From Natronospirillum sp965602035 (GTDB lineage: Bacteria > Pseudomonadota > Gammaproteobacteria > Pseudomonadales > Natronospirillaceae), in NCBI GenBank assembly GCA_965602035.1, contig OZ271919.1, positions 682,001 through 746,000 on the forward strand: DNA of 64,000 nucleotides, written 5' to 3'. Positions 35,586-44,604 of this stretch are shown in pieces (within the stretch, counting starts at the first letter, position 1; the number at the start of each line of letters is the position of its first letter). The notes beneath the pieces were generated by a model. The model was given only the letters and a program-made list of their open reading frames with translations, ran no database searches and was not told where the DNA came from. Position numbers and translations under genes: made by a program.

Positions 35586-36359
35586 ATGTTAGCTGTCGTA
35601 TCCCCTGCGAAAACTCTAGATTATCAAACTGAAACCCCGGAGCACCAGCCGACGGAGCCTCTGTTTCCAGAGGCGGCCAGCAAACTGGCTGACCGTATGC
35701 GAATGTTTTCTTCGGTCGATCTGAAGGGCCTCATGGGAATATCCGAGCGCCTTGCCGAGCTCAATGCAGAACGTTTCAGCCACTGGCAGTGGCCGATGCC
35801 CGCAACGGAATCCCGAGCCGCCGTCTTTGCCTTCAAGGGCGACGTTTATGCTGGCCTGAATGCGTACGATCTGTCCGGCTCGGAACTTGACTACCTGCAG
35901 TCACACCTGCGCATTCTATCCGGGCTCTATGGGCTGTTGCGCCCGCTTGATCGCATGCTCCCCTATCGCCTCGAAATGGGTACCCGCGTGGACGTCGGGG
36001 AGGCGAAGGATCTCTACGGATTCTGGGGCGATAAACTCGCGGCGGCCCTTCACGAAGAGCCAGCCATGGCCGATGGAGTGCTGATCAACCTGGCCTCCAA
36101 TGAATATTTCCGGGCCCTGGCGCCCCATATTGATCAGGACCGTGTTATCACCCCAGTGTTCAAGGACTACAAGAACGGTCGGTACAAGGTAATCAGCTTT
36201 TTTGCCAAGAAAGCACGTGGCATGATGGTACGCTATATGGCGGAGCAGGGTGCCGATCACCCTGAAGCGCTGAAAGGCTTCACCGGGGGAGGGTATCAGT
36301 TTGACCCGGCATCGTCCTCGGGGCGTGAGTTTGTCTTCCTGCGTCGAGAAGACAGTTGA
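35586..36359 (+). CDS. yaaA: YaaA peroxide-stress protein (DUF328/UPF0246)
   Basis: A 257-residue cytoplasmic protein. MLAVVSPAKTLDYQTETP, GDVYAGLNAYDLSGSELDY, LRILSGLYGLLRPLD and INLASNEYFRAL are the conserved blocks of YaaA, which in E. coli is induced by OxyR and lowers free iron and oxidative damage; the fold resembles DNA-binding helix-hairpin-helix proteins. GAGGAGACAAG supplies the ribosome site. The length equals that of E. coli YaaA (258). The promoter must be within or near the 44 bp shared with gloB. Confidence 0.96.
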   Translation: MLAVVSPAKTLDYQTETPEHQPTEPLFPEAASKLADRMRMFSSVDLKGLMGISERLAELNAERFSHWQWPMPATESRAAVFAFKGDVYAGLNAYDLSGSELDYLQSHLRILSGLYGLLRPLDRMLPYRLEMGTRVDVGEAKDLYGFWGDKLAAALHEEPAMADGVLINLASNEYFRALAPHIDQDRVITPVFKDYKNGRYKVISFFAKKARGMMVRYMAEQGADHPEALKGFTGGGYQFDPASSSGREFVFLRREDS

Positions 36360-36377
36360 TAATCAAGGAGCAAAACC

Positions 36378-36956
36378 ATGAAACAGTTGATCAGAAGCGC
36401 CGCGCTGGTTGTTGCCGCACTCGCGCTCAGTGCGTGTGCCGTATCGCCCCAGCAGATTGAGGTCACGCCGGAGAGCAGCGCCAGCTTTGCCTCGGCGGCC
36501 AGCAGTGATATTCGCATCAATCTGCAGGTACGTGACACCCGTGACAGCATGGTTCTGGGTACGCTGGGCGGCACCTATGGCGACAGCAGCACCCTGAGTG
36601 CCAGCAATAACGTCGCGCAGGATATCCGGGATGTGTTGCAGAGCAAACTCATCGAGGCAGGGTATGTTGTCGGCGCAGAAGACTCGGATTTCCGTATGGA
36701 TGTATCCATCCAGACGCTCAGCTATGAGCTCGCCGACCAGGGGCTGGGGTCTGAGGTGCGTACCTCGGCGGAGCTGGCCGTGCGCGTGGAGGACAATGAT
36801 GGCTTCCTGACCCGGTCGTTCCGCTCAGGCTCCAATCAGAGCCGGGTAACGCGGCCGACTGCCGGTGATAACCGGATGTTCCTGCAGGAAGCGCTAAACG
36901 ACAGTCTGTCGCGTCTGATCAGTGACCAGCAACTGAACCAGTTCCTGGCTCGGTGA
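36378..36956 (+). CDS. YajG-like lipoprotein
   Basis: A 192-residue lipoprotein precursor. The signal peptide ends in the lipobox LSAC, so the mature N-terminal Cys should be acylated. The mature domain (INLQVRDTRDSM, LSASNNVAQDIRDVLQSKL, YELADQGLGSEVRTSAELAV) matches the YajG family of uncharacterised outer-membrane lipoproteins. AAGGAG lies eight bases before the ATG. It follows yaaA by 18 bp and is probably on the same transcript. Asp at +2 is absent (Ala follows Cys), which predicts sorting to the outer membrane. Confidence 0.8.
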   Translation: MKQLIRSAALVVAALALSACAVSPQQIEVTPESSASFASAASSDIRINLQVRDTRDSMVLGTLGGTYGDSSTLSASNNVAQDIRDVLQSKLIEAGYVVGAEDSDFRMDVSIQTLSYELADQGLGSEVRTSAELAVRVEDNDGFLTRSFRSGSNQSRVTRPTAGDNRMFLQEALNDSLSRLISDQQLNQFLAR

Positions 36957-36973
36957 AATGAATGTACGGCACA

Positions 36974-36995
36974 GGGGACGTTTTACAGCGTCCCC
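36974..36995. terminator. Hairpin at the convergent end of the lipoprotein and LysR genes
   Basis: GGGGACG and CGTCCCC form a perfect 7-bp stem around an 8-nt loop. The stem spans the stop codon of the LysR gene and lies 17 bp after the lipoprotein stop. There is no T-run on either side, so it may be a Rho-assisted or weak bidirectional terminator, or an mRNA stabilising hairpin. Confidence 0.4.
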
Positions 36996-37888
36996 AGGCC
37001 GTGCTTTTCGAAGTAGTCGGCCATAAAGTCGATGAACGCCCGGCTTTTCGCTGACAGATAGCGGTTTTCCGGGTAAACAATGTGAATGGTCCGGCGTGGG
37101 AACACCACATCGGGCAACACGTGCTTCATTCGCCCGGCGTCGAGTTCCCGACGCACCATGTAGGTAGGCAGTGCGGCAACACCCATGTGGTGCATGCATG
37201 CTTCACACATGGTATCCAGATCGTTCACGGTAAACCGCCGTTCCTTTTCCTGCAGATTGGCTTCCTTGATAAAGCGCTTGATCCACCGCGGCTCCGCGTA
37301 GTCGATGCCGGACACCATCAGCATGTGGTGGTTGTTCAGGTCATCCAGTGACTGCGGCTCGCCCTGTGTCTCCAGATACCGGCGCGTGGCGACCATGATT
37401 ACTTCCTGCTTGGCCACGGGCCTGGCGACAAGGCGACTGTCCTGCAAAGAGCCCAGGTGGATGGACAGATCGATGCCTTCGCGTACCAGGTCCAGACTCT
37501 TGTCCGCCAGAATCAGGTCAAAGTTGACTTCCGGGTATTGATCCAGAAACTCACTGAATATCTTCATCAGCATCTGCCGGCCGAACGTTGGTGTGGCCGT
37601 GATTTTCAGCGTTCCCTTCGGACTCGTGTCCAGGTCTTTGACCATGTGCTCCGCTTCTTCGAGATCTTCAAGAATCCGGTTGCAGCGATTGAAGAAAAGC
37701 TGTCCCGCTTCCGTCGGGCTGACGCTGCGTGTTGTTCGATTGAGCAGCCGGACGCCAAGTCGATCCTCGAGCAGGCTGATCTGTTTGCTGACAGCGGATG
37801 GGGTTAACCCGAGCGAATTCGCGGCATTGGTGAAGTTGTTGGCTTTTACCACGGTGGTAAAGATAACCAGAGAATCCAGACGGGCCAT
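36983..37888 (-). CDS. LysR family transcriptional regulator
   Basis: A 301-residue LysR-type regulator. The N-terminal winged helix-turn-helix reads NFTNAANSLGLTPSAVSKQI and SLLEDRLGVRLLNRTTRSVS; a substrate-binding domain of the type found in CrgA/AaeR-like members follows (TPTFGRQMLMKIFSEFLDQY). The inducer and targets are not deducible. It is divergent from the DUF5610-like gene across about 230 bp, which could hold an operator, but I cannot pick a T-N11-A box with confidence. Its stop codon is within a strong hairpin. Confidence 0.93.
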   Translation of the reverse strand: MARLDSLVIFTTVVKANNFTNAANSLGLTPSAVSKQISLLEDRLGVRLLNRTTRSVSPTEAGQLFFNRCNRILEDLEEAEHMVKDLDTSPKGTLKITATPTFGRQMLMKIFSEFLDQYPEVNFDLILADKSLDLVREGIDLSIHLGSLQDSRLVARPVAKQEVIMVATRRYLETQGEPQSLDDLNNHHMLMVSGIDYAEPRWIKRFIKEANLQEKERRFTVNDLDTMCEACMHHMGVAALPTYMVRRELDAGRMKHVLPDVVFPRRTIHIVYPENRYLSAKSRAFIDFMADYFEKHGLGTL

Positions 37889-38118
37889 GAGACTCCTGTT
37901 CTGTCAGTCGAGGAATAGTCCGGCGATGGTATCAGCTTCCGCTATTCTGTGACATACAGTTGTGAATTTTTCTATCAGACACCCGTGTTTCCCGGAAATG
38001 CTAAAGATTGTGCTGTGCCTGCCGCTACCCAGTGCATCAATCCACGTCGTCCTGTCCGGCGTTGATTGCGACCCGGTGTTGCGGAGCACCGGCAACCAGA
38101 ACGGCGGAGCCTAATACC

Positions 38119-39240
38119 ATGAATATTCAATCGATGATGTCCGGTGCACCGGCACGGGCAAACCCATTTCCTGCGGTGCCCACACCGGCATCAGCCCCGG
38201 CTGACCAGGCCGACAGCGCACGCAACACCAACGACAATGCTCTGAGATCCGGGGGCGCGAATAACCGCGACGGCGTTGATCTGCGGTCCGGTGTAAAGAC
38301 GCGCTGGAACACCCCCGAAGACGTCGCGAAAAACTTCAATGCCGACCGTCTTGTCGGCAATGTGGCCGGTGCGCTGGAGTCGGCTCTGAAAATGGCCGCT
38401 GCCGAGGGTGCCAGCGACGAAGAATTGGCCAGCATGCGGGCGGATGCGGAAAAGGGGATCGCGCGCGGATTCAGTGAGGCCGCTGATCTGATAGACGGCC
38501 TGGGGCTAATGTCGGATGAGTTGGCCGCGACGCTGCGCTCGGCGCAGGACACCATTATGGAGCGACTGACCGGCGGCTCTGACCCGGCGGTGGAACAGGT
38601 CGCGAGCCAATGGTCTTTGAATACGGCATCCCGCGAGAAGAACGATTTTGCCTTTGAAGTGCGTACCCGCGAAGGCGATATTATGCGCATTTCAGCATCT
38701 GCGGAACGTCAGAGCCAGTACGCCGAGAGTCGGTCAGAGCGCGTCGGCGGCGGCAGTTCCTCAACCTTGCAGTGGATGAGTTCCGACCGTCAGGCTTACC
38801 GTCTGGATATTGAAGGCAGCCTCAGCGAACAGGAGCGGGCCGGGTTGGAAGACCTGCTCAAGCAGGTTGACGGAATCGCCAGCCGCTTCTTCGGCGGTCA
38901 GTACGAGAGTGCATTCAACAAGGCAAAGCAACTGGAACTCACTGACGATACGCTGGTGTCGATGAGTCTGAACCTTACCCGCCAGTCGGTCGGTGTGGCA
39001 GAGTATCAGGCAATGAATCGCGCCGGCGAGTCGGGCTCGGACAAGGCGACGGACTGGTTGAGCCCGATCCGGCAGTATGCACAGGCCCTGGTCGAAGCGC
39101 AGCGGTCATCTTCCAGCGAGTCCTGGGGACCTGAAGCTCTGGTGGATGGTCTGAAAGCCCATCCGAAACAGGTTTCCTCCATGCTCGACTTTGCCGAAGC
39201 GCTGACACGCCGGTTGTTCGGTGGTTCACAACAGGGTTGA
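38119..39240 (+). CDS. DUF5610-like protein of unknown function
   Basis: A 373-residue soluble, Ser/Ala-rich protein without signal peptide or membrane helix. A disordered N-terminus (about 1-65) precedes a helical region where DEELASMRADAEKGIARGFS and EAADLIDGLGLMSDEL resemble DUF5610. A middle segment (DFAFEVRTREGDIMRISASA) looks like a beta domain, and the C-terminal third is helical again (LEDLLKQVDGIASRFFGG). The function is unknown. GGAG nine bases before the ATG at 38119 decides the start; a longer frame from 38008 has a cysteine-rich leader and is rejected. It is upstream of the glutaredoxin-like gene and cheV on the same strand. Confidence 0.66.
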   Translation: MNIQSMMSGAPARANPFPAVPTPASAPADQADSARNTNDNALRSGGANNRDGVDLRSGVKTRWNTPEDVAKNFNADRLVGNVAGALESALKMAAAEGASDEELASMRADAEKGIARGFSEAADLIDGLGLMSDELAATLRSAQDTIMERLTGGSDPAVEQVASQWSLNTASREKNDFAFEVRTREGDIMRISASAERQSQYAESRSERVGGGSSSTLQWMSSDRQAYRLDIEGSLSEQERAGLEDLLKQVDGIASRFFGGQYESAFNKAKQLELTDDTLVSMSLNLTRQSVGVAEYQAMNRAGESGSDKATDWLSPIRQYAQALVEAQRSSSSESWGPEALVDGLKAHPKQVSSMLDFAEALTRRLFGGSQQG

Positions 39241-39323
39241 AGCACGGCGGTCGGTAGCACCCGTGGAGGCCATTGGTTACACTCTTCGCATGGACGTGAT
39301 CGAAACGGGTAAACCGATAAGGC

Positions 39324-39584
39324 ATGCTGAATCTGACGCTGTATGAAACATCTCACTGTCACCTGTGCGAGCAGGTGCAGGAGATGCTGTTGCCCTATGT
39401 GGAGCATGGTATCTGCATCGTCGAATTGATTGATATCGCCGACGATGATCAGTTGCTGGCAGACTACGCACAGCGCATACCCGTGCTGCTTAATACCGCG
39501 AACGGCAGGGAGTTGGCCTGGCCGTTCAACCGTGACCAGCTGGACAGCTGGCTGAAAAGCAACGCCACAGAGTCCGCGGACTGA
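39324..39584 (+). CDS. Glutaredoxin-like protein (DUF836 family)
   Basis: An 86-residue thioredoxin-fold protein. The N-terminal LTLYETSHCHLCEQVQEMLL has a CHLC redox motif, and RIPVLL supplies the cis-proline. DUF836 proteins are minimal glutaredoxin-like proteins; the partner is unknown. The start is an ATG preceded by ATAAGG. It is followed 10 bp later by cheV, so co-transcription is likely, though a functional link is not established. Confidence 0.86.
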   Translation: MLNLTLYETSHCHLCEQVQEMLLPYVEHGICIVELIDIADDDQLLADYAQRIPVLLNTANGRELAWPFNRDQLDSWLKSNATESAD

Positions 39585-39594
39585 GGAATAGCCC

Positions 39595-40542
39595 ATGTCA
39601 GATCTCATGTCGTCCGTCGACAGCCGGACCAATCTTGTGGGCCGTAATCGCCTGGAAATTCTCCTGTTCCACCTGCGTGGCCGCCAGGCGTACGCCATAA
39701 ACGTGTTCAAGGTACGTGAAGTATTGGCACTTCCGCGGGTCACGGTTATGCCTCACCAGCATCCGATTATTCACGGGGTGGTGCATCTCAGGGGTATGGC
39801 GGTACCGGTGTATGACCTGAGCCGGGCCATTGGAATGCGCGAGCAGGAGATCAATGAGCAGTCCACGATTATCGTGACAGAGTACAACAGCAGCGTTCAG
39901 GCGTTCGTTGTCGGAAGCGTTGACCGTATCGTCAACATGAACTGGGAAGACATCAAACCACCGCCATCCGGCTCCGGTCGAAGCCACTTTCTGACGGCTA
40001 TAACGCATGTAGACGATCGAATTGTCGAGATTATCGATGTCGAGAAGGTCCTGTCGCAGGTCCAGCCCATTGTCAGTGAAATCGGAGAGGGAGTGCTGGA
40101 TCCGGAAATCGAGGCCCGGGCACAGGGTTGCGAAATCCTGATGGTCGACGATTCGTACACGGCGATCGCGCAGGCCGAGGCGACGTTCTCAAGCATCGGT
40201 ATCAAGGTCCATAAGGCAACAGACGGTGCAAAAGGGCTGAAGACGCTGCAGGAGTGGGCCGATGCCGGTGAAAACGTGGCCGATAAGCTGCTCATGCTGG
40301 TAACCGACGCCGAAATGCCGGTCATGGACGGCTATATGCTCACCACAGAGGTGCGCAAGGACCCCCGGCTGCGCGATGTCTTTATTGTGCTGCACACATC
40401 TCTGAGCGGCAGTTTCAACGAAGCCATGGTGCAGAAGGTTGGCTGCGACGCTTTTCTCTCCAAATTCCAGCCCGATGGTCTGGCAAGGCTGGTCCAGGAT
40501 CGGCTGCGCAGTCTGGCCGAGACCAGCACATCTCCCCGCTGA
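39595..40542 (+). CDS. cheV: Chemotaxis protein CheV (CheW-REC fusion)
   Basis: A 315-residue adaptor. The N-terminal CheW-like domain (residues 15-165) carries FKVREVLALPRVTVMPHQHP and VVHLRGMAVPVYDLSRAIGM; the C-terminal receiver domain begins MVDDSYTAIAQAEATF and has the phospho-acceptor Asp in LVTDAEMPVMDGYMLTTEV. CheV couples CheA to receptors and adapts the signal when phosphorylated. No che operon is in the window. The stop and the ATG of the MOSC gene are one base apart. Confidence 0.95.
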   Translation: MSDLMSSVDSRTNLVGRNRLEILLFHLRGRQAYAINVFKVREVLALPRVTVMPHQHPIIHGVVHLRGMAVPVYDLSRAIGMREQEINEQSTIIVTEYNSSVQAFVVGSVDRIVNMNWEDIKPPPSGSGRSHFLTAITHVDDRIVEIIDVEKVLSQVQPIVSEIGEGVLDPEIEARAQGCEILMVDDSYTAIAQAEATFSSIGIKVHKATDGAKGLKTLQEWADAGENVADKLLMLVTDAEMPVMDGYMLTTEVRKDPRLRDVFIVLHTSLSGSFNEAMVQKVGCDAFLSKFQPDGLARLVQDRLRSLAETSTSPR

Positions 40543-40543
40543 T

Positions 40544-41341
40544 ATGGCCAGCGTATCGATCAGCGGACTCTGGCTCTACCCGGTGAAAAGCATGGCCGGC
40601 CAGGCTGTTTCAGAGCTGATCTTTGACGCCCACGGCCCCGTAGGCGATCGGCGCTGGATGGTAACCGGCCCGGACGGACGATTCCTGAGTCAGCGTAAAT
40701 GGCCGTTACTGGCGGCGTTCACGCCGGTGGAACAGAACAGCGTGCTCACCATTACCGCACCAGACGATACCGCAGTGAGTGTCAGTGCGGACGAGTGTGT
40801 AACAGAAGCACAGGCGACGGTCTGGCGGGATTCCGTTTCAGTGCGGGTCGCACCGGAATCCGTGAATCGATGGCTATCCGAATGGCTCGGGGCAAAGGTT
40901 CAACTGGTGCGTTACCGGGAAGATCGACCGCGCCCAACGGACCGAACCTATGCCGATGCATTGGTCGGTTTTGCTGACGGGTTTCCGTTACTGGTGTGTT
41001 TCCAGCCGTCCCTTGAGCGTTTGTCCGAAGCGGTGGGCCGTTCGCTGCCAATCCAGCGGTTCCGGCCCAACGTGCTGGTAGACAGTGATCGCCTTGCTGC
41101 CTGGGACGAACAAAGCTGGTTGAGTCTGTGCGGGGAGTCCGTGTCCCTGTCTCTGGTCAAACCCTGTACACGCTGCGTAATCATTACCCAGGACCCGGTT
41201 ACCCGGGCGCGTGATCCGTCGATTCTTCGGGTACTGACCCGTGAAAACCCGCTGGACGGACAGGCTGTGTTCGGTATGAACGGCGTCCTGACCGGCGGTC
41301 AGGAACTGCGGCTCGGTGACCGCCTCGCCATCAGCCGGTAG
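40544..41341 (+). CDS. MOSC domain protein (YcbX-like, without ferredoxin domain)
   Basis: A 265-residue protein. The N-terminal beta-barrel domain starts VSISGLWLYPVKSMAGQAVS and has GDRRWMVTGPDGRFLSQRKW; the MOSC domain contains the likely molybdenum-cofactor Cys in VKPCTRCVIITQDPVT. YcbX-type enzymes reduce N-hydroxylated bases and amines. E. coli YcbX ends in a 2Fe-2S ferredoxin domain; here the protein stops just after the MOSC domain, so electrons must come from a separate partner. The start overlaps no gene but lies one base after cheV. Upstream starts within cheV are rejected. Confidence 0.86.
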   Translation: MASVSISGLWLYPVKSMAGQAVSELIFDAHGPVGDRRWMVTGPDGRFLSQRKWPLLAAFTPVEQNSVLTITAPDDTAVSVSADECVTEAQATVWRDSVSVRVAPESVNRWLSEWLGAKVQLVRYREDRPRPTDRTYADALVGFADGFPLLVCFQPSLERLSEAVGRSLPIQRFRPNVLVDSDRLAAWDEQSWLSLCGESVSLSLVKPCTRCVIITQDPVTRARDPSILRVLTRENPLDGQAVFGMNGVLTGGQELRLGDRLAISR

Positions 41342-41376
41342 CGGCGCCCTGATAACCGCTGCGGCATGCAGCGTCT

Positions 41377-44300
41377 TCAGACACTGGCCGTGGATTCCGT
41401 CTTTTCCGCTCCCGGGTTGTCAGCGTCATCGTCCGAATCTGCTCGGCTCTTTGGCGACCGTGTACGCAGTCTGAGGCGCGCTGCCGCATCCAGAGTATTG
41501 TCGATACCCACGAGCAGACAGGGGGTAAGAATCAGCGTCAGCACCGTGGCAAACGTCAGCCCGCCTGCGATGGCCGTGGACAACTGCGTCCACCACTGCG
41601 ACGCCGGCGCACCTACCGTGAGCGTCCGGTCAATCAGGTCAAAGTTGAGCTGAAGCACCATGGGCAGAAGGCCCAGCACTGTGGTAATCGACGTCAGCAG
41701 CACCGGTCTGAGCCTCTGGGCCGCCGTTTTGATCGCTGCGTGGTAGGGCGAGTCGCCCTGGCTCTTCAACAGATTATACGTATCGATCAGTACGATGTTG
41801 TTATTCACCACGATGCCTGCCAAGGCGATAATGCCGACACCGACCATGACTACTCCGAAGGGTTCACCCGTGATCAGCAGGCCCAGCAGCACACCGGCCG
41901 AAGACAGCACTATCGCGCTCATGATCAGCAGCGCCTGATACAGGCTGTTGAACTGGGTAACCAGTATGATGAACATCAGGAAGATGGCGGCCCCGAATGC
42001 TACCGACAGGAACTGTCCGGCTTCCTGCTGTTCTGCCTGGTCGCCCGCGTACTCCGTGGTGATATCCGGATGAATTTCGCCGCTGTTCCGGAGCCGGGTC
42101 AGCTCGGAATTGAGTGAGGTGATGAGCTGATCGACGGCTTCTCCCGGTGCCGCATTGGATTCAATGGTAAACGTCAGCTCCCCATCGGTGCGCAGCACAT
42201 CGCCATCGGGTTGCTGTGCCCGGCGCTCGATAAAACTCGATAACGGGACCTGGGCTCCATTGGCAGTGACAGTGAGCCGTTCGATCTGATCAAGGTCCCG
42301 ACCGTTGAACGGGTAGCGCAGGCGTATATCCAGCTCTTCATCCGTATCCGCAGGGCGATAACTGCCGATTGTCACACCGGTGGTGAGCATCTGCATGGCC
42401 GCGCCGACTGCACTCAGGTCTGCGCCCAGGCGGCTGGCTTCCTGTCGATCCACATCAATTCGCCACTCAAGACCGTCGAGCGGCAGATTGTTGGAAACGT
42501 CGACGAACCGGGCGTCGCTGTTGAGCGCCCCTGTTATCGCCTCAACAGCGCGCATGAGTGCCGGCCGATCCGGCCCGGACACCTCCATCTGTATATCAAC
42601 GCCAGCCGTGGGCCCCATCGCCAGGGGCTGTCGCTCTACGATGATCCCAGGTATGTCACGACTGCGTTCAACAATTTCATTCATCACCTGCAGGGCAGTA
42701 CCCCGATGCTGCCAGTTCACCAGTTCCAGTTGCAGAACGCCGATGGTGTCGGCCGACTGGTTCTGGATTTCATCGGCCGAGGTAAGCGTATTCACGGCCT
42801 TGATTTCCGGCATGGACAGCACGCGCGACTCCACCGCGCTGACCAGGCGGTCGCGTTCCTCGAGGGCCAGGTTGCCGCGTGCCCGAACCACGACGTTGCC
42901 GAAGTCGGAATCGATTTCCGGGAAGAATTCGACACCGTTGCCATGCTCCGCGTAAAGATAACCCAGGCTGGCAATGGCGAAGATAACCACTCCTAATACG
43001 AGCAGGGGAACTTTCAGCAGTTTGCTCAGGGTCCATACGTAAGCTCCGGCGAAACCCCGCATGCGGTGGATATTCCCCTGGCTGGCTGCCACCAGGTTGT
43101 TCAGTTTGCGCCGCGACATGGGTGAGGCCTTGCCGAACAGTGAGCCCAGCGTCGGGATAATAATCAATGCCACAACCAGTGAACTGCCCAGCGTCAGTAT
43201 AACGGTGAGCGGAAGGTACCCCATGAAATCACCGACAATACCGGGCCAGAACAGCAGCGGCAGAAAAACCGCAAGGGTGGTGGCGGTGGAGGCGATCACG
43301 GGCCATGACATACGCGTCGCCGCTTCACGGAATGCTTCCTTTCGGGACACCCCTTCGCTCAGGCGACGATCAGCGTACTCGACCACAACAATGGCCCCGT
43401 CCACGAGCATGCCAATGCTCAGAATCAGCGCGAACAGAACGATGATGTTGAGCGACTGGTTCATCATTGACAGCAGCAGAATACCGGCCAGAAAAGAGGT
43501 CGGTATGGCAATGCCGACCAGCAGGGATGAGCGGATACCCAATGCCCAGAGCATGACAATGACGACCAGAATGGTGGCCAGGCCAACGTTGTTGAACAGG
43601 TCACTCAGTGTCTGCTCAATCATCGTAGAGCGGTCACCGGTGTAGGCCAATTGCAGGCCCTCGGGCCATTCGCTCTTTGAGGCTTCCACAATGGCCTTCA
43701 CTGCTGTAACCGTATCGATGATATTGGCGCCGGTGCGTTTGGTCACCTCAAGCGTGACGGCGGGCTGGCCGTTGACCCGGGAAAACTGCTCGTAGTCCGC
43801 GTAGGTACGCTGCCCAATGGCGATGTCCCGGAATCGGACGACCGTATCTTCTGTTGCCTTGATCGGCAGGTTGAGAATGTCATCCTCGGACTCGATCAGG
43901 CCCGGTACCTTGAGTGAGAAGCGCCCGGCGCCGGTATCCAGGTTGCCGGCGGTGACCAACTGGTTATTACGACGAACCTGCTGAATAACCTGCTCATTCG
44001 ACAGGTTGTAGCTCGCCATCATGGCGGGGTCGATCAGGATTTCGGCAATTTCTTCCCGTATACCGCGAATGGGCGCTTCGAGAACGGTATTCAACCCTTC
44101 AATACGGTCCTGCAGAAGCTCGGCAATGTTGTATAGAACCCGGTCGTCCAGCTCACCGTACAGGTTGATGTTTATGATCGGGAACAGGGCAAGGTTGACC
44201 TCGTTCACCGTCGGTTCGTCTGCTCCGGAAGGGAGGCTGGCCTTGGCCTTGTCCACTTCGCGGCGCACATCGTCGAGCGCCTGGTCTATATCCACGCCGC

Positions 44301-44592
44301 TCTGGAACTCGAGCGTGATCGAGGCATGGCCCTGCGAAGCCGCCGAAGAATATTGGTCGAGACCCTCTATACCCTGTATTTCCTGGGTTATCGGGCTGAC
44401 CAGCATCCGGTCGGCGTCCTGCGGCGAGATGCCTTCCATGTTCACCGACACGTAAACGATCGGAACGGTTATATCCGGCTCCGCTTCGCGGGGAATGGTC
44501 TGGAACGCCATAACACCGGCAACAACCACCAGCAGAAACAGCAGTACGACCGTTCTGGCACGACCGAGAGCTGCGTTGATCAATGCGCCCAT
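41377..44592 (-). CDS. RND family efflux permease
   Basis: A 1071-residue inner-membrane transporter of the AcrB/HAE-1-like superfamily with about twelve helices and two large periplasmic loops. The N-terminus (LFLLVVVAGVMAFQTIPREA) and the helix 4 motif GMLVDGAIVVVEYADRRL with proton-relay Asp are typical, as is the second half GVGIIALAGIVVNNNIVLID. It exports substrates using the proton gradient; the substrate is unknown. It is preceded on the same strand by its adaptor (12 bp gap). The C-terminal tail is charged (RSPKSRADSDDDADNPGAEK). No outer-membrane channel gene is in the window. Confidence 0.95.
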   Translation of the reverse strand: MGALINAALGRARTVVLLFLLVVVAGVMAFQTIPREAEPDITVPIVYVSVNMEGISPQDADRMLVSPITQEIQGIEGLDQYSSAASQGHASITLEFQSGVDIDQALDDVRREVDKAKASLPSGADEPTVNEVNLALFPIININLYGELDDRVLYNIAELLQDRIEGLNTVLEAPIRGIREEIAEILIDPAMMASYNLSNEQVIQQVRRNNQLVTAGNLDTGAGRFSLKVPGLIESEDDILNLPIKATEDTVVRFRDIAIGQRTYADYEQFSRVNGQPAVTLEVTKRTGANIIDTVTAVKAIVEASKSEWPEGLQLAYTGDRSTMIEQTLSDLFNNVGLATILVVIVMLWALGIRSSLLVGIAIPTSFLAGILLLSMMNQSLNIIVLFALILSIGMLVDGAIVVVEYADRRLSEGVSRKEAFREAATRMSWPVIASTATTLAVFLPLLFWPGIVGDFMGYLPLTVILTLGSSLVVALIIIPTLGSLFGKASPMSRRKLNNLVAASQGNIHRMRGFAGAYVWTLSKLLKVPLLVLGVVIFAIASLGYLYAEHGNGVEFFPEIDSDFGNVVVRARGNLALEERDRLVSAVESRVLSMPEIKAVNTLTSADEIQNQSADTIGVLQLELVNWQHRGTALQVMNEIVERSRDIPGIIVERQPLAMGPTAGVDIQMEVSGPDRPALMRAVEAITGALNSDARFVDVSNNLPLDGLEWRIDVDRQEASRLGADLSAVGAAMQMLTTGVTIGSYRPADTDEELDIRLRYPFNGRDLDQIERLTVTANGAQVPLSSFIERRAQQPDGDVLRTDGELTFTIESNAAPGEAVDQLITSLNSELTRLRNSGEIHPDITTEYAGDQAEQQEAGQFLSVAFGAAIFLMFIILVTQFNSLYQALLIMSAIVLSSAGVLLGLLITGEPFGVVMVGVGIIALAGIVVNNNIVLIDTYNLLKSQGDSPYHAAIKTAAQRLRPVLLTSITTVLGLLPMVLQLNFDLIDRTLTVGAPASQWWTQLSTAIAGGLTFATVLTLILTPCLLVGIDNTLDAAARLRLRTRSPKSRADSDDDADNPGAEKTESTASV

Positions 44593-44604
44593 AGTCAGTC
44601 AGCC

